64,000 bases of DNA from Bacteroidales bacterium (GTDB lineage: Bacteria > Bacteroidota > Bacteroidia > Bacteroidales > Marinilabiliaceae), in assembly GCA_015061285.1 (NCBI GenBank), contig SUWW01000001.1, forward strand, positions 62,001 to 126,000, read 5' to 3'. Below the pieces are notes generated by a model. It was not told the origin of the DNA. It was given only the letters and a program-made list of their open reading frames with translations, and searched no databases. Both the position numbers and the translations under genes were made by a program. Position 1 is the first letter of the stretch, and each line of letters starts with the position of its first letter. This document shows positions 46,759 through 54,554 of this stretch, one piece after another.

Positions 46759-47046
46759 TTATCGTTTCAAATCGAGTTTTTTGTAAGCGTCCATCATTTC
46801 TTGCACTTCGGCTTGCATCTGGGCTTTGGTACGTATCACCGAAACGGTGTCGTTGCTTACGGTGATGACATAGTCGGGGTAGAACCACAATTGATTGAAA
46901 AAGTCATCGCGAATGCTATCTGGCGAACCTACCAAACGCTTCATCTCTGAAATATGCGAGCCAACTTTCAATTCATCAAAATGGTGCTGACAAGCAACCA
47001 TCGCAATACTTACACATATTGCTATTATTACTAAAATTTTTTTCAT
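46759..47046 (-). CDS. Small lipoprotein, SmpA/OmlA (BamE-like) type
   Basis: The 95-residue product has a lipoprotein signal peptide (MKKILVIIAICVSIAMVAC) and a short domain (ELKVGSHISEMKRLVGSPDSIRDDFF, then LWFYPDYVITVSND). It has the pattern of BamE-like lipoproteins: an opening G-x-xxxEv.xllG.P turn and a strand that ends in a small folded domain. Start 47046 is preferred over 47058 because a GGAGG Shine-Dalgarno lies five bases before it. Function is unknown; outer-membrane assembly is only suggested by the fold. Confidence 0.75.
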   Translation of the reverse strand: MKKILVIIAICVSIAMVACQHHFDELKVGSHISEMKRLVGSPDSIRDDFFNQLWFYPDYVITVSNDTVSVIRTKAQMQAEVQEMMDAYKKLDLKR

Positions 47047-47051
47047 TGTTG

Positions 47052-47056
47052 CCTCC
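47052..47056 (-). promoter_or_regulatory. Shine-Dalgarno sequence deciding the start of the small lipoprotein gene
   Basis: GGAGG on the minus strand, five bases from the ATG at 47046. Such a strong site is unusual for this phylum and rules in the downstream of two in-frame ATGs. Confidence 0.6.
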
Positions 47057-47123
47057 ATTGTAAATACTCACTTTCGCTAAATACATATTACATACGTATA
47101 AAAAAAACGCAAAGAGTTGTATT

Positions 47124-47696
47124 CTAAATAATTAAACACAGCACCACACCAAGCACACCACCAAGCAGAGTAAGAGTGATAGCCCCTAAGCGCGTCAGTC
47201 TAATTAGTGCGAAAATTAATATAAATATCGCAATAGCTATAACATTAATGCTATCAATAAGCGATTGTACGTTACAAATTGAAACTTCGCTATTGAATAG
47301 TGCTGTTGATGCCATAAACATAAAAGCACTTGCCATAAGGCCAACTGTGGCAGGTTTGATTCCAGCAAGAACGGCTTGCACTACCCTATTCTCTTTGAAT
47401 CGGGCAATAAACGACATCACTATCATAATAATTATGAACGAAGGCATCGACACACCCACAGAAGCTACTATCGCGCCAAGCAATCCTGCACTTTTGAAAC
47501 CTACGTATGTTGCTGCATTGATGGCTATTGGACCTGGCGTAACTTGCGAAAGCGCCACAAGGTTCGAAAATTCGTCGGCTGTGATGATGCCAAAGGTTTG
47601 CACATCTTGATATATCATAGGCAAAATGGCATATCCACCACCAAAGCCAACCAAACCGACTTTGAAAAATATGTAGAAGAGTTGCAAGTATATCAT
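47124..47696 (-). CDS. chrA: Chromate transporter family protein, second half-subunit
   Basis: The 190-residue membrane protein matches one half of a ChrA-type transporter: FFKVGLVGFGGGYAILPMIYQDV near the N-terminus, then LSQVTPGPIAINAATYVGF. About six hydrophobic segments are seen. It overlaps the other half (47693-48241) by four bases (ATGA), the usual arrangement of split short-chain chromate transporters, and the halves likely form a heterodimer. Substrate in an anaerobe may be another oxyanion; chromate is an annotation by family only. The gene is the last of a four-gene coupled set. Confidence 0.88.
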   Translation of the reverse strand: MIYLQLFYIFFKVGLVGFGGGYAILPMIYQDVQTFGIITADEFSNLVALSQVTPGPIAINAATYVGFKSAGLLGAIVASVGVSMPSFIIIMIVMSFIARFKENRVVQAVLAGIKPATVGLMASAFMFMASTALFNSEVSICNVQSLIDSINVIAIAIFILIFALIRLTRLGAITLTLLGGVLGVVLCLII

Positions 47697-48241
47697 TTCT
47701 CTTGAGGCTTACGACAGAAAATAAAGCCAGCCGCCACACCAAGCATAATGCTCCAAACGGCACTAAAATCGAACATAACAACTATGAGCGCCAATGCTGC
47801 AACAATCCATCCAAAAAGGTTGTGAATAGAATGCCGTGCTTGACGAATGACGGTGTCGAGAATGAGCGCTGCCGAAGCCGCTTTGATGCCAAGAAATACC
47901 ATCTGTACATACCTATTATTCTCGAAACCTTGCAAAAACATAAGTATTACCACAATAGAGATAAGTGCAGGCAAAATGGTTGCCACTGCTGCCACTATTG
48001 CGCCAATCACACCAACCATCTGATAGCCAATAATTATGCTAACATTTATGGCTATTACGCCTGGAAACGATTGCGACAGAGCCACATTTTCGCTCATTTC
48101 GGCGCTCGTAATCCATTTCCTACGATTGACAAACTCGTCTTCGATGAATGGTATCATAGCCAAGCCTCCACCAAAGGTGAAGAATCCGACACGAAAAAAT
48201 GACCAAAAAAGCGACAAAAGAGAACGTTCGGTAGTCATCAA
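47693..48241 (-). CDS. chrA: Chromate transporter family protein, first half-subunit
   Basis: The 182-residue membrane protein has the ChrA half-signature FFRVGFFTFGGGLAMIPFIEDEFV and VALSQSFPGVIAINVSIIIGYQ, with five to six hydrophobic segments. It pairs with the downstream half-subunit gene, which it overlaps by four bases, and overlaps the upstream DUF4465 lipoprotein gene by four bases as well. Coupled translation of a membrane transporter half with a lipoprotein is unusual. Confidence 0.88.
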   Translation of the reverse strand: MMTTERSLLSLFWSFFRVGFFTFGGGLAMIPFIEDEFVNRRKWITSAEMSENVALSQSFPGVIAINVSIIIGYQMVGVIGAIVAAVATILPALISIVVILMFLQGFENNRYVQMVFLGIKAASAALILDTVIRQARHSIHNLFGWIVAALALIVVMFDFSAVWSIMLGVAAGFIFCRKPQEK

Positions 48242-49212
48242 TCTTGGAGTTTCAGATTATCAATGCAGAAAAATGGTGGAAAGTTCTCTTTCGAACATTC
48301 AAGCTCGAAACGCAAGCCAAACACTTGGCCAAGAGGTGTCAAATCGACTGTTGTCCAATCTGATATACGCACATATTTAGCCGGATTATCGTAGTGACAA
48401 TCAACCAAATCGAACGAAACAGACGAAGCATCACTACCATCAAAATTCAGTCCATAAATATTTAGTCGAAGATAATCGTCGGTTTGGAAATGGCTGATAA
48501 TGAGAGTAGAATCGGCTGATGTATAGCCATATTTACTTACGAGATATGAAAAGTTATCGTTTGTTATGTCGATAGATTTTACGGAATATGTACGCTCGGT
48601 AAATAGTGCATACATAATATCACCATAGCCACTCATAGCAGCATAACTTGTCGACGTAGAGCCATTGAGAGTGTATGCGCAACCAATAGCAGCTGTACTT
48701 AATGTCGAGCTTGTGGTAGTGCGATTGCTAAAAGCCATGCCACCCCACATAGTAGTGTCGGCATTTATTTGAGTTGGGAACTTCACATCATTTGCTACAA
48801 AATACTCGTTGGGCACCGTATCGGTCTGCATGTAAAGAGCCGATTTTGAAGAAACGGTAAAATTGTCGAAGGTGTCGAACTCAATATTTTTCACCACCGA
48901 CACATGCACATTGAAGGTGTCGGCACCATTAGCATTGGTGGCCATGAATGTGAGATAATATTCACGCATACCATCAGGAATAAATTCCAGATTCAACTCA
49001 GAGCTAACTTCCTTACCATCAACGAACCAAGAATAGACTGAGCTACGATCGTAGGTGATTTTTGGCTCAAGTATCAGCGTGTCGGTGGGACCTATCTCAT
49101 ATTCACCATCGGAAGAAAAATATATTGTAGGTGCAGGAGTGACCACGTCGTCGCTATTGCAAGAAGCCACTGCCAAGAGCAGCACAACCATACATAAATA
49201 GCTAATTCTCAT
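48238..49212 (-). CDS. DUF4465-type secreted lipoprotein
   Basis: The 324-residue lipoprotein (AVASC, Cys18) has a PKD/Ig-like N-terminal domain (residues ~30-110, ITYDRSSVYSWFVDGKEV). A DUF4465-like domain occupies the rest: DTFDNFTV, the GDIMYALF region, SVKSIDITNDNFSYL, and the end WTTVDLTPLGQVFGLRFEL then FFCIDNLKL. Proteins of this type are surface or outer-membrane lipoproteins of unknown role. Both ends overlap neighbours by four bases. Confidence 0.82.
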   Translation of the reverse strand: MRISYLCMVVLLLAVASCNSDDVVTPAPTIYFSSDGEYEIGPTDTLILEPKITYDRSSVYSWFVDGKEVSSELNLEFIPDGMREYYLTFMATNANGADTFNVHVSVVKNIEFDTFDNFTVSSKSALYMQTDTVPNEYFVANDVKFPTQINADTTMWGGMAFSNRTTTSSTLSTAAIGCAYTLNGSTSTSYAAMSGYGDIMYALFTERTYSVKSIDITNDNFSYLVSKYGYTSADSTLIISHFQTDDYLRLNIYGLNFDGSDASSVSFDLVDCHYDNPAKYVRISDWTTVDLTPLGQVFGLRFELECSKENFPPFFCIDNLKLQD

Positions 49213-50663
49213 AATTTTACGTCGGGATGTGTAAATAGATAATCGAGCATTTCGGCTATTTGATCTACGCCGAGTCGTTTTGCAATGATTTTTTTGTTTT
49301 TATCGAGCACAAAGAATTGTGGCGTACTCTTGATATGATAATACTTACGATACCCCGAACGACCGTATGGATCGTAGACATTCATCCACTCTTCGAGTTG
49401 GTGCTCGGTGATGAAATCTTCCCATTCTTTGCGCTCTACCTGACAGTATACTGCATAAATTTTCAAACCTTTCGAAGCAAAACGATCCCAAACTTTTTTC
49501 TTCAGCTCTGGAATCTCCTTTTTGCAGTGTCCGCAACTTGGTTCCCAGAAGGCGAGAATAGTATACGGCGCATCAACCTCGCTGAGTTTGAACCACTCAT
49601 CGGTGACAGAGATCATGTTCAAGTCTTTGGCAATTTGTCCGATGAGAGTGTATTTTATGCCATCAACTTGCTCGCGCAAATCTTTGATAAACTTTTCGTC
49701 GGCCCAATCGGCTTCGCCACTGAGGTAATAGCGTTCGGCCAAGGTGCATAAAGCGCCGTCCATACCCATAATCTTACTATTGTTAGTCATATTATAGAGA
49801 TGCGACACGAAGTAGCGGAAAGCCTCTTTGTTGGGGCGTGCAAGTTCAATCACACGAATAGCTTCATTAGCAACAGTATCGGCCACTTGAAGGAGTCCTT
49901 TTTCGAAAAAGTCATCAACTTTTCTTATGAAAAAAGGAGTACGCAAGAGTCGATCATCGGCGAAGTTGAAATTGTCGGCCCAGTGAGCACGATAGAAGTC
50001 GTAGCGCTTACGTTGCAGCACAGAATCGGGAAGCGTTTCGGCCGACTCTGCTTGAAAATCGGGCATTTCTACCTCTTTCAGCGCAGTCAAGAAGACGCTT
50101 AGAAAATTGTTTTTATTCTTAGCTATCACCGCTTCGTTGCGCTCTTTTATCTCGCTGTCGATTTTATCATACTTAGCTTTCAGCGCATCACGTTCTGCCA
50201 CTTGCGACTCTTTGAGCAATTTATACTGCTCGTTGAGAGCGTGAATATCTTTCTGACGAGCATTGAGATAATTTTGATATTCGACAAAATCCGAAAGCAT
50301 GGTGCAACCCGTAACCTTCACTCGACTTACCATATCGGGCAGTGTGTCGCACGAGAGTTCGAACGTCTGATCGTCGCCTATCATAATATCGAAATAGGAA
50401 CGCTCGGGGAAGTAGATTACATAAACGCCCTGCTGTAGCGGTTCGTCTTTCTGATAATGCGCCACGCCCTTGTCGTTGGTTACAAGGGTATCTTTCACAA
50501 GCATTTTCTGATCGAAATAGTACCCCAAAACAATTGGTTGGTTAAAATAATTATCAACCTTGATTTTCATATCTACAACGCTTTGCGCTGATGCCTTAGT
50601 GCTAAAAACATTTGCAGCAACTAAGGCTATAAATATCACATAACCAATTAACGTCCTACTCAT
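49209..50663 (-). CDS. Thiol-disulfide oxidoreductase (thioredoxin/TlpA-like) with DUF4369/DUF5106-type N-terminal part
   Basis: The 484-residue protein has a signal peptide (residues ~1-26, ending STKASA). A DUF4369-like N-terminal beta domain (VDNYFNQPIVLGYYFDQKMLVKDT) and a helical middle follow (DUF5106-like). The C-terminal thioredoxin-fold domain has a CGHC active site (Cys377, Cys380) and a cis-proline block (STPQFFVLDKNKKII). It would be periplasmic and reduce or remodel disulfides. It heads the translationally coupled set with the DUF4465 lipoprotein and the chromate-transporter halves. The 107 bases upstream hold only simple repeats. Confidence 0.87.
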   Translation of the reverse strand: MSRTLIGYVIFIALVAANVFSTKASAQSVVDMKIKVDNYFNQPIVLGYYFDQKMLVKDTLVTNDKGVAHYQKDEPLQQGVYVIYFPERSYFDIMIGDDQTFELSCDTLPDMVSRVKVTGCTMLSDFVEYQNYLNARQKDIHALNEQYKLLKESQVAERDALKAKYDKIDSEIKERNEAVIAKNKNNFLSVFLTALKEVEMPDFQAESAETLPDSVLQRKRYDFYRAHWADNFNFADDRLLRTPFFIRKVDDFFEKGLLQVADTVANEAIRVIELARPNKEAFRYFVSHLYNMTNNSKIMGMDGALCTLAERYYLSGEADWADEKFIKDLREQVDGIKYTLIGQIAKDLNMISVTDEWFKLSEVDAPYTILAFWEPSCGHCKKEIPELKKKVWDRFASKGLKIYAVYCQVERKEWEDFITEHQLEEWMNVYDPYGRSGYRKYYHIKSTPQFFVLDKNKKIIAKRLGVDQIAEMLDYLFTHPDVKL

Positions 50664-50678
50664 AATATTTATGTATCA

Positions 50679-50770
50679 AGTTATAAGTTGTAAGTGAATA
50701 AGTTATAAGTTGAGAGTTCAGAGTTCAAAGTTCAAAGTCGATTCTCAATTCTCAATTTTCAATTCTCAAT
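50679..50770. repeat. Short simple-repeat cluster (AAGTTATAAGTTG and TCTCAATT units)
   Basis: The intergenic space between the thioredoxin-like gene start and the KDG-kinase stop consists of imperfect copies of AAGTTATAAGTTG-, GAGTTCAAAGTTC- and TTCTCAATTC-like units, with no stem or box that resembles a terminator. Such simple repeats are common between Bacteroidota genes. Confidence 0.8.
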
Positions 50771-51814
50771 TTACCTACGTATGCTCCCAGTTTCGCCGCT
50801 CATAAGCGACTTCACCTCATCGGCAGAGACAAGATTATAATCGCCTTGGATAGTATTTTTCAACGTCGCAGCAGCAACAGAATAGTCGAGCGCAATCTGA
50901 TCATCGTTAGGATAGTTGAGCAAACCATATATCATGCCAGCAGCAAAAGCATCACCAACGCCAACGCAGTCAACTACATGTTTGATGTGGTAGATATGCG
51001 ATTTGTAGAACTTACCTTCGCGCGTATACATTATACCCGTCAACACGTGGCGATTGGCATCGAGCACATTGCGAAGCGCAATGAACATCTTCTTGCACTT
51101 CTGCGTCTTGGCCATAACTTGCTGACAAAACTCAATATGCTTATCGACATCGATTTGCTGACCACGCTTAACAACGTCAAAGCCAACAGGTTTCACACCA
51201 AAAGCCTTCTCGTATTCGCCTTCGGTGCCAAACAGAATGTCGCAACGATGAGCGAGATGCGGCATCACCTCTTCGGCTTTTTTGCCATAGCGCCACAAAT
51301 TCTTACGGAAGTTGAGATCGCAAGAGATTGTCAAACCTGCATTTTCGGCAGCCGTAATTGCTTCATCAATAATATCTGCCGAAGCCTGCGACAGTGCTGG
51401 ACCTATACCAGACCAATGGAACCAACGTGCGTCGGCAAAAATTCGATTCCAATCGTACATTCCAGGCGTTGCCACACTGAAAGATGAGTTTGCACGGTCG
51501 TAAACAACCTTTGTAGCACGCATAGCAACAGTATTTTCGAAATAATACAATCCCATGCGTTCGCCGCCAAATATCACTTCCGACGTATCTACCCCATGCG
51601 AAGTGAGGTCCATTAGGCAAGATTGCGCAATGTCGTTTTCTGGCAAACGCGTAACAAATTTGCTTTTCAAACCGAAGTGCGCCAGCGAAACGGCCACATT
51701 CGTTTCGCTTCCGCCAAATGTTGCATTGAACGTATGCGACTGTGAGAATTTCAAATATCCCGGGGGGGTTAGACGAAGTAGAATTTCTCCAAATGTTACT
51801 ATTTTATCTTTCAT
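50771..51814 (-). CDS. kdgK: 2-dehydro-3-deoxygluconokinase (KDG kinase), PfkB family
   Basis: The 347-residue PfkB kinase begins at ATG 51814 (MKDKIVTFGEILLRLTPPGYLKF); the frame continues upstream to 51838 without a better start. GGSETNVAVSLAHFGL near the N-terminus and DCVGVGDAFAAGMIYGL at the C-terminus are the family blocks, with catalytic Asp in GVGDAF. The N-terminal pattern and length match KDG kinases, which turn 2-keto-3-deoxygluconate into KDPG in uronate and pectin breakdown. No aldolase or uronate genes lie nearby. It follows rlmB by 24 bases. Confidence 0.88.
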   Translation of the reverse strand: MKDKIVTFGEILLRLTPPGYLKFSQSHTFNATFGGSETNVAVSLAHFGLKSKFVTRLPENDIAQSCLMDLTSHGVDTSEVIFGGERMGLYYFENTVAMRATKVVYDRANSSFSVATPGMYDWNRIFADARWFHWSGIGPALSQASADIIDEAITAAENAGLTISCDLNFRKNLWRYGKKAEEVMPHLAHRCDILFGTEGEYEKAFGVKPVGFDVVKRGQQIDVDKHIEFCQQVMAKTQKCKKMFIALRNVLDANRHVLTGIMYTREGKFYKSHIYHIKHVVDCVGVGDAFAAGMIYGLLNYPNDDQIALDYSVAAATLKNTIQGDYNLVSADEVKSLMSGETGSIRR

Positions 51815-51838
51815 CGTTGTTATGTATATAACTATCAA

Positions 51839-52579
51839 TTACTTACTATTACGCTGACGGAGTGTCTCAAATAGAATAATGCCGGCTGCCACCGACACAT
51901 TGAGCGACTCTATATTGCCAACCATAGGAATTTTCGCCTTAGCATCGCAGAGTTTTAGCAACTGGTTGGAGATGCCTTTGTCTTCGCTACCCATAATAAT
52001 TACAATAGCCTTACGAAAATCCACTTTGTAATAATCGTCGGCGCCATGCTCAGTTGCACCAACAATGCGCATACCATTATCTTTCAGAAACTTAACTGCA
52101 AAATATGAGTTATTCGTCATACATATAGGTATGTGATGAAGCGCGCCAGCCGAGGTCTTCACCGATTCACCATTGATGGGTGCCGAACCTTTTGTAGGCA
52201 CTATTATAGCATCGACACCAGCGCAATGTGCACTGCGCGCTATGGCTCCAAGATTGCGAACATCAGTAATGCCGTCGAGCACAAGCACAAGCGGCTCTCT
52301 ACCTTCTTGATGCGGAAGCGTAAGTATCTGCTCGAGTTTTATGTAATCAATCTTGCTTAGGAATGCGATAACACCCTGATGATTAGCGGTTGTGACCTTA
52401 TCGAGCACGGCATTATCGACATATTGAATGCGTACATCTTTCTTTTTGCATGCCTGCTGGAGTTCGGCAAACAATTCGCCATTTAAGCCTTTGCGAGCAA
52501 TAAGTTTATCTATCACTTTGCCAGCAGCCAAAGCTTCAATAATCGCTCTTATGCCGAATATATATTCTTGATTTTCCAC
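51839..52579 (-). CDS. rlmB: 23S rRNA 2'-O-ribose methyltransferase RlmB (SpoU family)
   Basis: The 246-residue enzyme has an N-terminal ribosome-binding domain (FGIRAIIEALAAGKVIDKLIARKG) and a SpoU-type knotted methyltransferase domain with the three motifs (LVLDGITDVRNLGAIARSA, VIIMGSEDKGISNQLL, IPMVGNIESLNVSVAAGI). It methylates G2251 of 23S rRNA in E. coli. It lies 19 bases after the ABC-F gene stop. Confidence 0.95.
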   Translation of the reverse strand: MENQEYIFGIRAIIEALAAGKVIDKLIARKGLNGELFAELQQACKKKDVRIQYVDNAVLDKVTTANHQGVIAFLSKIDYIKLEQILTLPHQEGREPLVLVLDGITDVRNLGAIARSAHCAGVDAIIVPTKGSAPINGESVKTSAGALHHIPICMTNNSYFAVKFLKDNGMRIVGATEHGADDYYKVDFRKAIVIIMGSEDKGISNQLLKLCDAKAKIPMVGNIESLNVSVAAGIILFETLRQRNSK

Positions 52580-52598
52580 TGTTTACGTATTTATATAT

Positions 52599-54548
52599 TT
52601 ACAACTTGGAAAGTTCCTCCGACTGTTTTTCCCATTTAGCCATAGCGTCGTCGAGTTCGCGTTTAGCAGCATCGTAGCGCGAGAGGAGTTTCATGGCTTC
52701 GCTACTATCGGCGCTCATTTTTTCTTCCATCTCGGCTATCTCGGCTTCAAGTTTTTCGATGAGTTGCTCGGTCTCCTTCACAGCTTTCTCGGCTTTGTTT
52801 TTGCGGCGGCTAAGTTCCTTTTGCTGTTCGTAGGTGAGTTTACCATTTTTATTATCATCGGCAGATTTTGCCTCAATATTCTGAGGTGCTGCAGATGCTG
52901 TTTTCTGCGGTGCTTTACGCTGCTCAAGTTCGCGCAAATTCTCAAGTTTGCGATCGTTCAAGAAGTCGTATATACCACCAATATGTTCCTTCATCTTCTG
53001 ATTGCGGAACTCATAGACACGGCTTACCAAGCCATCGAGGAATTCGCGGTCGTGAGAAACGATGATGGCCGTTCCGTCAAACTCTTTTATGGCTTTTTTG
53101 AGCAACTCTTTGGAACGTATGTCGAGGTGATTGGTAGGCTCGTCGAGCACAAGCAGATTGACAGGCTCAAGAAGCAAGCGAACCATAGCCAAACGTGTTT
53201 TCTCGCCACCCGAAAGCACTGCTACTTTCTTGTCGACATCTTCGCCACTAAACATAAACGCACCAAGCAAATCGCGGATTTTGGTACGTATATCGCCAAC
53301 AGCTACTCTATCTATTGTGTCGAAAACGGTATCGTCGGGGAATAGCAAATCTGCCTGATTTTGAGCAAAATACCCAATCTTTATACCATGACCCAACACA
53401 ATTTCGCCATCGAAAGGAATCTCGTGCATAATCATTCGCGCCATAGTAGTCTTGCCCTCACCGTTGCGACCTACGAATGCAACTTTCTCTCCACGAGGCA
53501 CTTCAAATTCGACATCTTTCAGCACCACATGGTCGCCAAAGGCTTTAGTGACATGTTTTCCCTTCACCGAAATGACGCCCGAATGCGGCGCAGGTGGAAA
53601 TTTTATATGCAATGCCGACGTATCGAAATCGTCAACTTCAATGCGTTCTATTTTCTCGAGTTGCTTTATGCGGCTCTGCACTTGCACCGATTTTGTTGCT
53701 TTGTAGCGGAATCGTTCAATGAACTTTTCGGTGTCTTCTATCATCTTCTGCTGATTCTTATAAGCGCTCATCTGCTGCTCGAACCGTTCTTGACGCAGAA
53801 TCAGATATTTAGAATAGTTAGCCTTGTAGTCGTAGATCTTACCTAAGACAATTTCTATGGTACGATTTGTAACATTATCGAGAAAAACGCGGTCGTGCGA
53901 CACTACAACCACAGCGCCGCTATAACTCTTCAAGAAATCTTCGAGCCATTGTATTGACTCAATGTCGAGGTGGTTGGTTGGCTCGTCGAGGAGGAAGATG
54001 TCGGGACGCGCGAGAAGAATTTTGGCAAGTTCGATACGCATACGCCAACCGCCACTGAACTCACTCGTTTTGCGGTCGAAGTCGGAGCGCTCGAAGCCAA
54101 GACCTTTGAGTGTAACCTCTATTTCAGCCTTATAATTATCGCCGCCCATCATACTCAGACGTTCAGTCTTTTCGGTGAGCTCCGACAAGAAATTCATATA
54201 GCTATCGCTCTCGTAGTCGGTACGCTGAGCGAGTTCGGCATTCATCTCGTCAACGCGAGCTTGCAACTCTTTGATTTCCACCATTGCTTGTTCAGCCTCT
54301 TCGAACACGGTGCGCGTGTCGTTGTGGAGCATGTGCTGTGGCAGATAACCAATTTTATATCCTTTAGGAATACTTACAGTGCCACTCGTAGGTTGCTGAA
54401 GACCAGCTATAATCTTCAACATCGTAGATTTGCCAGCGCCATTTTTACCAGCAAGACCTATACGATCTTTGGCATCAATATTATATGAAATATTCTCGAA
54501 GAGCTTAAACCCTCCAAAGTCTACTGTTAACTGATTTATTGCTATCAT
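52599..54548 (-). CDS. ABC-F family ATPase (ribosome-associated, Uup/EttA-like)
   Basis: The 649-residue protein has two ABC ATPase domains and no membrane part. Walker A blocks are GKNGAGKSTM and GRNGEGKTTM; signature motifs are FSGGWRMR and LSGGEKTRL. Walker B ends are LLDEPTNHLD and VLDEPTNHLD. The linker has the P-site tRNA interaction helix region, and the C-terminus is a charged coiled coil (residues ~540-649). Proteins of this type act on the ribosome during translation or as resistance or quality-control factors; the exact member is not decided. It begins six bases after the LysM protein stop. Confidence 0.93.
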   Translation of the reverse strand: MIAINQLTVDFGGFKLFENISYNIDAKDRIGLAGKNGAGKSTMLKIIAGLQQPTSGTVSIPKGYKIGYLPQHMLHNDTRTVFEEAEQAMVEIKELQARVDEMNAELAQRTDYESDSYMNFLSELTEKTERLSMMGGDNYKAEIEVTLKGLGFERSDFDRKTSEFSGGWRMRIELAKILLARPDIFLLDEPTNHLDIESIQWLEDFLKSYSGAVVVVSHDRVFLDNVTNRTIEIVLGKIYDYKANYSKYLILRQERFEQQMSAYKNQQKMIEDTEKFIERFRYKATKSVQVQSRIKQLEKIERIEVDDFDTSALHIKFPPAPHSGVISVKGKHVTKAFGDHVVLKDVEFEVPRGEKVAFVGRNGEGKTTMARMIMHEIPFDGEIVLGHGIKIGYFAQNQADLLFPDDTVFDTIDRVAVGDIRTKIRDLLGAFMFSGEDVDKKVAVLSGGEKTRLAMVRLLLEPVNLLVLDEPTNHLDIRSKELLKKAIKEFDGTAIIVSHDREFLDGLVSRVYEFRNQKMKEHIGGIYDFLNDRKLENLRELEQRKAPQKTASAAPQNIEAKSADDNKNGKLTYEQQKELSRRKNKAEKAVKETEQLIEKLEAEIAEMEEKMSADSSEAMKLLSRYDAAKRELDDAMAKWEKQSEELSKL

Positions 54549-54554
54549 TTTATA

